Below are positions 38,701 to 51,300 of a stretch of DNA of 64,000 nucleotides, one piece after another. The DNA is from Neelides folsomi (taxonomy: Eukaryota > Arthropoda > Collembola > Neelipleona > Neelidae): NCBI GenBank assembly GCA_034687125.1, contig JAQGBZ010000051.1, forward strand, positions 124,001-188,000, in the 5' to 3' direction. Made by a program: the position numbers and the translations under genes. Numbering within the stretch: the stretch's first letter is position 1; the number at the start of each line of letters is the position of its first letter. Below the pieces are notes generated by a model, which searched no databases, was not told the origin of the DNA, and was given only the letters and a program-made list of their open reading frames with translations.

Positions 38701-40146
38701 AAATACGATACGTAATGTTGAATGAATAAGAAGTGTTGGGTGAGATGAGTGAGATGTGTTGGGAGAAAAGTCAATTGTTTCTATTTGGTTTTATTAGTGA
38801 GTAAATATCTGTATCGTAAAAAGTTTTGGTGTTGATGGACCAAGTGAAGATCAAGTGGAGAGTGCCACTGGGGAATGAGAAGTTTCAATTCACTCTTGTT
38901 TACTTTAATACTTTCATTATTACCTATCCTATACCTACTTGTTTTTTGCTATGGATTATGCCATGGCATGGTGTATGAGATATTGTCATATTGGCAAAGT
39001 TTCTCCTTAGAGCTGCATACAACGACTATTACTTAATTTGTCTCATTTTACGACTTTGTTAGCATTAGGACCACCATCTAAACAATCTTTGAATTTTCAA
39101 ACGAAAAAAATCCATAATTGATTTTAGTATATTTTTTGAACCCGGCACTACAATATACAATGATTTAAAAGTTTATATACATATTTACCAAAATTGAATG
39201 ATTGGAACTATTTGTATTTTGCAATTTCCCAATTTAAACAAAAATTGCAATGAAGTCAATGGACTATTGATGTTCAATTGTTTCATTTTTTGTTACATGA
39301 ATTTTATTATTAAAGGAAACAATTAATTTTACCCAACAATATAAAAACTTAATAGAACTGTCAATATAACGAACAAACCCGATTGTCACCATTAATGTGT
39401 TAAATACTAATTGTAATTAGATCATAAAATAAATAAATTATGATCATTTCAACTTTGTGTTAATTGGATTCCTCATTTTCATTCCTACTTTTTTCATTCC
39501 CAATTGCAAATCGTGCAAAGTCGTAAATTTCCTGAGCATTTCCGTACAAGCCCTCTTTTCAGCACATTGAATTAACCTCCCTTGCCTTCCTGTCGGCCTC
39601 AAAGAAACGCAAAAGCACTTTCTGGTCGTCTCATAATGCGACATGACAGCATTCGGGAAATTTTAAAGTAAACCCTCTTAACTTACTTTCCACTTTCGGC
39701 ATTTCTCCATTTCAGTGAGGTTCATACAAAAATAACATGGAATTCTTACCATTTACACACCTCGGATAAACTCCCCACCAAAACAGAATTTCACGCCGAC
39801 CTTTTGGGTTGGAAAAAGTAAAAAGTAAAATATCAGAAAACATCGTTTTTATCTTGTTAGAAAATGCCACCTTGGGGTTGATGAGGACGATTTTACTTCC
39901 CACATCCAACCCATAAATGTCATCCAATTCAATGCCTCGTTCTTTGAATCGATATTTATAATAAAGGTGATTTTACCTGAATACCAATCTACTCATTTGC
40001 CTAATATAATACATGAACTATACATGTATGTATATTTTGCATATCAAGAACATAATATTATACTGTTATGTATTTAGACTATTTTCCTATACCTATAAGT
40101 TGGAATTTATACTTCGTAATTACCTTAATGAATATGGAATTAATAT
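35713..40146. other. Gene-poor spacer
   Basis: About 4.4 kb of mostly AT-rich DNA. Short frames occur on the - strand at 36250-36456, 38086-38280 and 39444-39927. None has a recognisable domain or a complete gene structure. Patches of balanced composition at about 36700-37100 and 39450-39950 are the only places where a small or decayed gene might hide. Confidence 0.4.
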
Positions 40147-40650
40147 TGTTAAAAGAGTGGTTAGCTCTTAAATATGAGGTGCATGAGCGGCGTGAAATGA
40201 AATGATCGTAGGCGGCGGTTCAAAAGTCAATAAATCGGAATTTATTTCAATAAGAACTTAAGATCTAGGGACAATTGGGAAACTCGTTGGATACACTAAA
40301 CGAGCAACGGCACAATAAGGGGAGGACAAGTCATGATACAAGAATTCGGGCCTTTATATAGGCAGGCTTATCTAGGTGCTAGGAGCTCTTAATTTATGTT
40401 AGTTAGAACAAAAGGGAATACATTTACTTAACTAACTTAAATGAATGGGAAACACATCGAAATGGGAAGGGTCTCAAAAGTTACATTCTTACATGAATTG
40501 AATGTACGGCATAAGCTTAAATGAATAATCGACATAAAAGTAAACATAATAACAAGTAATAAATAAGGAGCTGAAGAACATACAACTAATGATGTAGACT
40601 TAATTAGAATAGAGCATAAACAACTAGAGTATTAAATTATATCCGTAACA
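40147..40650 (+). mobile_element. Probable solo LTR of an LTR retrotransposon
   Basis: The 504-bp segment starts TGTTA and ends CCGTAACA, the inverted-end signature of LTRs. It is flanked on both sides by ATAT (40143-40146 and 40651-40654), a possible 4-bp target duplication. Inside are a TATA-like CCTTTATATAGGC (about 40350) suited to U3 and an AATAAATAAGG run (about 40558) suited to a poly(A) signal, both in + orientation. No primer-binding site or gag/pol frame follows, so it looks like a solo LTR. The ATAT duplication is weak evidence in AT-rich DNA. Confidence 0.6.
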
Positions 40651-42309
40651 ATATATTCAGTTTATTATGGAGTTGGGAGTGTAAGGTTAAATATACTTTG
40701 AAATAATTTGTGAATGAAAAGTGAAAGGGGAAAAAAGAAATAATTTGTATGGTTTGCATCAAACGTGACACACATGTTGATATTATGAACTTCTTATTCC
40801 GAAAATCCCGAGTTGGCCGAATTCCAAGTAAGGAATTAAATATCATAATTCTCCTCATTCATACATCTTTCACCTTCTCCCTCAACTTATCTACTTGAAG
40901 AGAAACCATGTGCATTAAGGTATAGACCAAATGGGAAGGAAAAACTGAAAATAGCTCATATTGGGGAACAAAAAGTAATTGCGGATGAAATTTAATTAAA
41001 TCTAATATTGAACCACATGAACTTCATCTGCCAACATCAACTTAAATGTCAGGGGATTGAAGTTCAATGATAGATTGCACCTTGGTCTTTCACGCTTTTA
41101 TTCGTTAAAGTTTTATTTAGGACCATACAAAAATCATCAAGTTATATTTTATTTTTTGATCATATTTCATTATAAACGTGAATTTAAACTTACATTTACT
41201 TAAAACTTGATCATCGATCTGTAGGGATAATAATTCAGCATTAGCTGTATGGTTTGGGTTTGGGTTCAAAAATATTTTTGTTTACTTAACTTACTCACTC
41301 TCAATGAACCTCACCCGACATGTTTTAATGCATTACTCATCCACATTCAATTATAATAATTAAACCTTTATTTACTCTACTCGTCTCGTTTAGAATGTTT
41401 ATTTACTCAAGTGTCAACATGGACCATAACTGAACAATTAAGATAGTTCAACATTTACATAATTTTTAGTTTATACAAATATTTCAATTTGTAAATCCAC
41501 GTGAATTTTGTTTAATTTTTCCACTTGTTTGTTTAATGGTCTTTTTAAGCAGAATGACATATTTGGAAAATATTGTAAAGGAATGGAACGAAGCGGTTTT
41601 ATGCGTAAGGCGGACTCTGTTATTGGTGAAATATCACGTAGCATGAAAAGAAACAAACACGCAAATGTTTCATAGTCGAATACAACATGTCATAAAATAT
41701 GCTAATAAATTATTTTCCTGTAATAAGTAAATGGTTAATTCTTTATAGCAATAGGGATGAACCTGAGATTGAATAGAAGCTCCTTTTACTCATTTCCTTT
41801 CAAATCCAAGTTAAGTCATAACTCTTCCTATTCCTAATGTTTCTTCTCCTCGTTCGGGAGTCGGCCCAGACAAGAAGCCAACAAAAAATTACGCACAAAT
41901 AAAAGAAAGCAAATGTAATGGTGAGTTATAGATGAAAACATATGCGGAGTGTAAAAAGGGGTCGGGTAAATTATGGCACACATTTATCTATTTCTCTTGC
42001 GAGTTCAAAGGATTGATTATACCTAAGATAAAGTTACACTAAATATTAAAATATAACTTACTTGCACCCAATGTTTAAGGTTCATAAGATCTGACCATAA
42101 AATTATTATTTACTTAATTATAAAGCGTCATTAGTTTTGTAGCTCATTAAATATAATTGAAATAACAAAAGATAAATTTTAAAAAGTTGAGTCATAATTA
42201 TGTAAAAGGTATTCGTATTCAATCAATAATAATTATTTAACATGTATGTTACAAATCGGAATTGTTTTAAACAATGAAAAAGTAATAATTTTGTTTTAAT
42301 TGTTTTCAG
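40651..42309. other. Upstream region of the ADAMTS-like gene
   Basis: The missing first coding exon of the ADAMTS-like gene must end with a phase-2 donor somewhere upstream of 42310. One candidate is ATG at 41932 followed by the GTGTAA donor at 41949, which would add MKTYA before the hydrophobic signal core. The rest shows nothing I can support. Confidence 0.35.
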
Positions 42310-45300
42310 AATCACTCAAGTTGGCGTTTTCTTAGTTGTCTTTTTTGTTCTTCTCGCAGCTTCCACAAAGAACAAAAACCATAAAAAAGAGGTTCTTAAC
42401 ATTTTATTACATTTCGTATTTGCTTAGCTTTACATTTCAATTCAAAATTAAAAATAATGTTCAAAAATGAATAACAGCTATTGCTTTTTTTCTTCCCTCG
42501 AGCCGTAAAAGGCCATATGCGTGGTTGTGAAGTCTTATTTTCTAAAAAGCCTCAAATATTCACAACCTTTGTTAATTTTCTTCGTTTCTTCTTAATTGTA
42601 TTTAAATGAATAAAAGATTTCATAATTGAAATTGATGCTTGAAATGACTTAATTTTAGGTGAAAATAAGAAACAAAAGGGAAGGAGCATGGACAAAATGG
42701 TCAACTTGGAGTCCTTGTACTCGCAAATGCGGCGGCGGAATCCGGACTCAAACAAGAGATTGTCAGTTGAGGTGATTTCACAATTTATTTTATATTCTAC
42801 ATTATAAAAAACTAATTTCCTTTTCACCTAATTACATATGCTACATAATATAAATTAAACGAGGTATCATTGATGTTCTTGTGATAAACTTCATATTACT
42901 CAGATTGAGATTGAGCTTTAATCTATAAAGGAAATGAGGAGAATTGGAGGAAGATAATCGTTTTGTACTTTTTGATATAAACCATCAAATCCAACCCGCT
43001 GCGTGTAATATCAAAATTAAATGAATGAGACGGAGAGAGAGAGAACTTTTTATTATATGTAAATGAATCTGAGCTTATGTCTCACACAATCTTCTCTTTG
43101 TTTTATTCATTTAATCGTTTCTCATCATGAACCACGAAGGAGAATTGAAGGAAATATGTTTTTTGATCTCATTCAAATTTCATATCAATTCCGTGACTGG
43201 GCTTAATCTGGGGGCCCTTTGGATTATAAAGCAATTTGCTTTCGACTAAATGGCACCTCCACTTACAACCAACTCCCTTACGTATTCCCTATACAATTAC
43301 CTGCCCTTGATTACGCACCTATTCACACACCCCTTGTTTGCTTAATGTCAGAATAAAAAACAAGTGGCTCATCCTAAATTTTTATTTATCACATCCCCAC
43401 AACCCTTCAATTACAGCTTGGCGTATTACCTCGCACTCAATCTGATTTTAAAGATAATTTTAATGTTCTGAAGGGTGCTGGATTTTTTATGGCTTTTACA
43501 AATTTTGATTCATCGTACCTCTACGTGTACAAGTTAAATTTTTTAAATCAATGCAAATTAATGTTTAGTTTGTAATCTTATCTTGATCAATCTCAATCCA
43601 TTATATTTATTGCTTATTTTACAAAAGATCATGTACAAATTTCTTATTCGCACGCTATTGATTGAATTGTTTTTAATGTATAATAATTCACACAAATTGG
43701 TTTATTCAAGAAAATACATTTGAGACATAACAATGGAGGCATAATTACATATTACACTTAAGTTATGAAGTTTTCATAATAAATGAATTTTTAATTTACT
43801 AATATTGACAAGTACTAGTAAATTACTTTTAGGAAAAGGGCAAAAAAAATTATGTAATCTATAAAATATTAATGAAATTTGTTAAAAGATGCAAAAATTA
43901 ATAAATATTTTTAGGCGTTCTCGATTGAAGTCAAAAGATTTTGATGATGGAAAAATATGGAAAAATGTCTCAAGCCGATACTGCGAAGGACACTCAACCA
44001 GACATCATTTGTGCAACACGGATGTAAGTAAAACACAATACAGATATAACTTGTATTTATCAACTCGAATTATTTGGAAATGCTGTAGCAAGTTTAAATT
44101 GAACAAATTATTTTAATAAAAAAATTAACATTTTATGGAATTTCAGATATGCCCCAAAGGGAGTTTGAAATTTCGGGACAGCCAATGCAAAACTTTTGAC
44201 AATAGACCATTCATGGGGAAAGTGTATCAATGGGAATCTTTCATGGATGGTGAGTTGTATGAACACAAAATATTTTCTATCCAGGATTATCTTTTTCCAT
44301 ACTATGTCGTATCAAAAGGTATCAATGACATTTCGCCTCAGTTATATGCATTTGAACTTCCCAATAAACCCATTCTGTACGCAACTAAAGGTCTGTGCCA
44401 AAAAGGATGTCCGTAAAGATTCCCTTTTCTTATCATAATGAAATCATACAGGTTTTTTGATAAATCATATGCTATGCATAAAATATTAATATTTAAATAG
44501 TTCGATTAGATAAGATAGATAGACTTATTCTTTTAATTAGCCTTATAGGGATCCACAATGAAGTGAAGATGTATTGAGGTGATAAAAAGATTCGTGTGTT
44601 TCCCGGAGATTTCAATTTGATTTAACACATGATGAAGGGAGTAAAAAAGAGATGCGGATGGAAGAGGCTAAGTCATGCTCTGTTTACTTCCACTGCAGCT
44701 CTCCATCTATTCCCAAATGTCAACTCATTCTGATGACACGGACAAGAAAAACCTTAACTTTGAAATTACAAAAGGGATGAGATATTATACTTAAACTACT
44801 TATATATTGACTGTAACTTTCTATCTAATATGGATATGATATGTTTGTATATGAATTTGGTTTGATTAATCACGCCTAGACATTGAAAGGATTTCATTGC
44901 CCATTTAATCATAATAAGTCTTTCATAATAAGTTTAATAACTGAATATTCACAACAGGCTTAAAGACGAAAACATTCTCAAGTGTAAAGCTATAATTATT
45001 TATATTGAATAGAATATGAAATGAAACCTTAACACAGTATTAATAGAGCTTATTAGTGAGTTTATATGCCATTGATGTACAGTTAGTATATCAAGAGTTA
45101 ATCACTAATCCATTTTCTATTCAAATTATCAAAGGTTTCCAGGTCCTCGTAAATTATCAATCTCATTCTTGACATTCTGAAAAACTTTTTTTATTAAAAT
45201 ATAATACTTATTTGGTTTATAGGCCATTTGAATATACGATGATAAATTCATAATACTTGACATTAACACATACAAATTCGCAATTATGAATTAATTTATT

Positions 45301-48300
45301 CTTTATATGGTCTTTAGTAGAGTGTACCGTCGTAAGTTTTTATTGTTATTCTATCTTTATTTGGGTTTTTAGTTATTACCATATATTGACTTTTAACTTC
45401 AATAATTTATTAATTATTTTGCAATTTCAGAGAGAAGCCCTTGTTCTCTTACATGTAGAGCCATTGGATTTCGTTTTTTCGCTACACTTAATAAAAGCTT
45501 GATTGATGGGACTTCTTGCGTTACAAACCAAACTTCGGAACTCAGCGTCTGCATCCAAGGCACTTGCATGGTAAGTTCATTTCCTTTGTTAAATAATATA
45601 CAATTCAGCATGAATCAAAACCTATATCTTTAAATGACATAAATATATAAGGTAGATATTTTATATTTATTATTATGTTATGCATGGAGTAAGTAAAATA
45701 AAGAATTTGAGTAAATCAGGTATATCATAATATCCAACATAACTTTAAAATTACAAATATTTAACTACATTTACTTATCACATCTGGTGACAAATACAGA
45801 TGTAGAATCTTGTGAGTGTTGGGAGATTTGTTCATTTTTGACCCTCATTTGAGATGAAAAATTATTTCGATTAACTTTGACATCCGCGAAAGAGGGAGAA
45901 AAAGGCCCCTCTTGAAGCTTCGCCTTGGGGAGAAAATTCAATTGGGACGCTTATTTGGATTACAATTTGACTCGGATGCCTTCTTATAAGAAAATTATCA
46001 AGATTCACTAACATTTATTTTAACATTGTGGACTTTGAACAATTAAAAAATTTCATGTGCAAAATAAAAGTGTGTTGTTTATAAACTTACAAAAATGCAT
46101 TAACGGATTTGAGAAAAAATGAGAAATGTTTTAACTTGATCCATAAGGAAATTGTTGAGGGATTTCTGACGAGCCTTGTGTTGGATATTGGATAAAAGTG
46201 CTGATGGTTGTAAGGGGAGATTAACGACTCATCCAAGGTTCGGTTTAAGTGGAGGGATTTGGTCTCAAATTGAGAAGGGGAGGAAGATAACCATTTGGAT
46301 TACAGGAGAACCCGAGGATCAATTCTCCAATTATCTCTTATATAATACGTACATACCTACTAATATATTATCCTCGTATTAAAATCTTCTATTACTTATT
46401 TTTATTTTACTTCTAATATTGTATTACATAAGTTTATTAAATGTTTTAGTGGTTGGTATATATAGTAAAAGCACATATTATTATAAGGGATACGTTTAGT
46501 CGACATGTTTAAACAATCCTTGGTGTGTGTTTAAGAAAATGAGAAAGAATTAAAGTGTTGTTTCGGGAATTTTCACGCTTCTTTCTACACAGCGGAGACG
46601 GTGACTTTCAAAAGATCTTTAAGGTCCCTTTGACTAGGCATTGTAATTTATAAAGTACTCTTTATGATAATGTGAATTTATGAATGAATGATACATTAGA
46701 AAAGAAACGCATACATGAATTAGACATTTAATTTTTAATATTCCATTTAAGAAGCGTGGAAAGGAATTCGATTACATAAATATTTCATTAATTATGCTTA
46801 TTATTAAATATACCTCTGTAGTATGTATATTGAATTTTTATTATAAAATCTAAATTGTATTAATGGTATATGGAGTATTGAATGGAGAAGATAACTAATG
46901 AAATAATTTACAAATTATGTATAAGGTGATTTATTTTAAAATTAAGGATCAATCATAATTATCCTTCCAAGAGTGAGTGCATGATTGGTGTTAAGAAGTG
47001 TGAGTTTATGTTTATGGTTATGTAACGTTTGTTCTTCGCATTTCCTTTCGCTTTCATTTGCAAACAACCAATGCCATCTTCATCTTTGGGATGTTTGGAA
47101 CGGTTTGCATAACTTTCACACATCCCGGTTGGAAGGCGATAAAAACTAATGTTGCGACGAACGCAAGTTGAAATTCCAATCCCTCGCACAGTATTAACCA
47201 TTTATTAATGACATCTTCTTCACTGTTAAACGGCTGAATCCGAAGAGAGAATAAAATTAACATTCACAAATTGACAATTACAATCAAGGCTAGTAGATAT
47301 GATGTACCTATAATGCGAACTAAAATTAAATTTTTCAATACAAATGTGAGAGTAAAAATTAGGTATGTTAAATACATTTACAATACATTCAAATGGACAG
47401 TCAAATACCAAAGCTGTACATGTACTATATGTATCAAATATAGACCTAATCAATTTAAACTATTGAACTATTGATGAATATAAAATCAAAAAATTCATAT
47501 GTATTTGTTCTTTCAATATTTTTATATGCAAATATGTTAAATATTATTTTAACATTACCTACTTAATTTGCATTATAAATGCTTTCTCTTTGACAAGAAT
47601 GAGAAACGAGAAGGCGTTTTAACAGCTGGAGATAAGTGAAACTAAAATTACTTTACACATTCTTCATAATTTTTATAGGTTAACACCCTCAACGGCCTCA
47701 ACCGAATTATTAAGCCAATTTCGTCTCAATTGAAAAAAATTTGCAAAATATCACGTTTTAAAGTTATGACTCAAATTGTATAAGTACAATGACAAATCTT
47801 TTGTTTTACTCCCTTTTGAATTAGTTATTAAGTAAATTAGGTAATTATAATAGGGCAAAGTTGGTGCCCCAACCCTTAATAGTAGAAAATTCCAGATTCC
47901 AAACTAAACCCTTTCTTGTTAAACTCCTACATGCGACATAAGATCGAAGGTAAAGCTCCATTATTTTAGATACTTTTGATACAAGTCACATCTTCATTTT
48001 CAATATGGTCATTGACGTTGCTATTTTAAATGTGATTTTACTTATATAGAATTGTAACAAGATTGTTAGGAACATTACTTGTAAATTTATAACTGGATAA
48101 TGCATTGATTAAGTCTGAAAGCTCCTTATCTCCCAACAAAACCGCTCTACGACATACTTGTCATTTTACATGCAAATATACAGTGAAGTGAACAAGATCT
48201 AAAAAGCATCTGGTAAACAAGTCCAAAAACCTACATCTATTCATTTATGCAAAATACCAAAATGGAATCAAACAAAAGAAGAAATTAAATTAAATTCTTT

Positions 48301-51300
48301 AATTTGAAATGAATTTCCTTTTAAGCCCATCGTCATATTTTTATCATAAAACAATTACTTTATCCTAACTGGTTTTCCTTTACTGTTACGGTTATATTTG
48401 TATTTAATTAAAGCTATAGATCATAATGAGTTTATGAAAGGCTCCAAAACAGAAAATACAGAAATACCTATATCAGAATAGTTTAAGTGGAGGAGAAAAG
48501 AAATACGATGAAGAAATAGAGAGTTAATTCCTTTGAACCCAAAGGGGGAATAACTGAAAAAGAGGGAAACTCGTGTCAAAATGAGAGACAGATGCGAAGT
48601 GATGGGATATGATTATGAAAGGATGAAGAAGATTCCGAAGGCTTCTTCGCTCCCTTCCCAATAGGGATTTGGACATGTTGGGGGCCCTAAAATGTATTTA
48701 GGACGTAATTCATCATCCTTTATTTATTCCATCCATACAGATTCTCATACTGACTCATACAGAGATTCTCATACAGAGACTCGTACAGAGTTCCTCATAT
48801 TGGCCAAAGGGCCAGAAATAGATCTCTTGTATTTCTCATTAACCTCTCTTCCACCAGATCAACCATGAGACCATGACCGTACATCTAAATTACTTAGTTA
48901 GTTATGCTCATCCCTTCACCCTCACATTTCTCCCTTCTTTCCCAGGGGCATTTGAACACAATTCCTCTTCATGGACTCAATTTCTTATTAAGTACTTCCC
49001 CTTACCTTTACTTAATATGCAATATGAGGTGATGACCACCATGACTAAAAGAATTCTAATTAAAATCATAAAACTCTTCCTACTTCAAAGAAAAGAGCAG
49101 AGAAGAATTAAGATACAGAAAATATCTCTACATTTGGATTGTGTATTTATGTAAACTCAGGTGCTGTGTAGCAGACAAAGGCTTTTTATCTTCTGATATG
49201 GTCAAATGTGAATATCCTGTTCCTCCACTTCTTAAAAAACTAGAATTAATTTGCTTATCCGGGTTCTAATTATTGATAATTCATGGATATACCAAAGGTA
49301 AACAGTAGGTGAAAAAAATACATGAAAAATAACAAAATAAGGAAGTTTGAGGGAATTTATGCAAAGAAAAGCAATAAATGAGATAAATATTATTTTATAG
49401 TAAACAATATAATTTTAAAATTTTAAAGCTTGAATTTTTATGATTCAATTGAGCTTCTCATTTATTGAGAGCTTTGAGACTTAAAGTTGGAAGTTAAGTA
49501 AGAAAAATATTAAAGTAAGTGGTTGTTTGCAGAGAGGTAATAATGAGAAAATGAATCCTTATAAGTCTTTAAATGGATAGTTTTGAAAGTGGAAGAGAGT
49601 GTCGGTGTAATGGGGAAGGAATGACGTTGGCTCGTTCAACTCCGAGTGTGACTTGAACTTATCTTACCAATTACCTCAAGACTTTTCATTTTCATTCAAA
49701 GGCTCCTTTGAGGAAAGTCCTTGAGAAGGAGAGATGTATTATATGCACATAAATACTTATATTACCCTTACAAATGCATATGTAATATGTAAAGTTGGTA
49801 ATGGAAGGTGGCCAGGGGACTTCTTCACAATCTCTCCAACTCCGCAATCCACAAGTTTCATGAATCATCCTTATCTTCCCACATACATGTCTATATTTCC
49901 GATACCTATTCAAAATACTTTATTTATCCTTTATACCTGTATAGGTAAAGGAAGTATAGGTATTCAAATCCTATACACGAATACATATGTATAACAGAAT
50001 GTATAGCAAAAGAGCTAGCCGAGAGAAAACATTCGGTGTGGTGGTTATACTCCTAATCGGGTGCCAATTGTTTTATTGGAATCTCTTATCTTAATTAACT
50101 TCACTTCACCCGATTTTTAAATACAACATGGACCAAATTCGATAAATGTGGAAATTGAGAGGAAATAATGCAGCAGGAGGTGAAATAAAGTTAAGGGTTT
50201 GGTTTTAACTTTTAACTTTACATTTTCCTAGTAATTTAGTTTTTTTAGTTTGAATTCATCTTTCCACGTGTTTCATGTTCATATTTAAATATTGAGTAGA
50301 TGCGTATAAAAAATATTTTTCTTTTGCTCTTCAAAGTGAACTGATCTTCTGTACAAATATCATTTACTGAATCAATTTCAAATTGTTGGATGACTTCCAC
50401 TTAAATACAATTGTTTAGGGATTCATAAATCATAACACATTGTTAAACATCAAATGTTTACATGTAATATGTACAAGTTGAAACTTAAATTACTTAACTG
50501 CTTAAATGACTCTGCGCATCATCTTACATTACATTAAAATCAAAAGCATATCCTTTAACAAATATTGTATGAATATCAAATATTGGATTTTGAATTAAAG
50601 CGTACACGGAGTGAATTTTAGATGAGAGCTTTTGATTGAACCTGTTATGTTACACATCTCATTCAGCAATGCGGAATTAGGAAATGAATGTTGAAGGCGG
50701 GTTTAAGATTTTAATTCGAGTTAGGCCAAAATGCTCGAAAAGTAATTCATATCTCCTTTCAGTTCTTTCATAAAAGGTGTTCAGATCAACTCCCCAGATC
50801 AACTTCAACAAATATGCAATATCCACTCAATAAATTTTATCTGTCCGACTTCAATTACCACTTTGTTACGTGAATCAAAGTGAACAAAAATTTGAAAAGG
50901 AACCTTCTTCATTCCAACTTGATTCAATGTTAAATGATTTCCCCCCAATATTGGGGAGATAGATCATTTTTCATCATGATGAAACAAATTCAAAAAATGG
51001 TTTGATTCAAAAGCAATACGTGCATTTGCTTATATTCAATTTCTTTATTTTTTGAAGCGTGGATTGAATATGTAAATATAACGTTTTTTGCGTGTTCTTC
51101 TTTCTTACAACACTGTAATGGGATTATTTATAAGGAGAAATATGTAACATGACTTTGCATGATTTCTTTCATAAATAAGTAGCAGTTGAGTGGTTTTATA
51201 TATTCTGTGAATAAATCTTTCCCAAACTTTCAAGATTAATAAATTAAATTAACAGAGGTACTTGAACTTTATGAGGAATTTTTGAATTTTGATGGAATAA

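Noticed and set aside
44100-44134. Start codon of a separate gene at ATG 44135
   Set aside because: The ATG lies in the intron just before the acceptor TTTCAG; the frame is simply the next ADAMTS-like exon extended upstream.
47680-47785. Possible exon after TTTATAG reading [13 protein letters not shown]
   Set aside because: Lies in the large intron, would add a stop-bounded frame without cysteines to an extracellular Cys-rich protein, and has no donor in phase.
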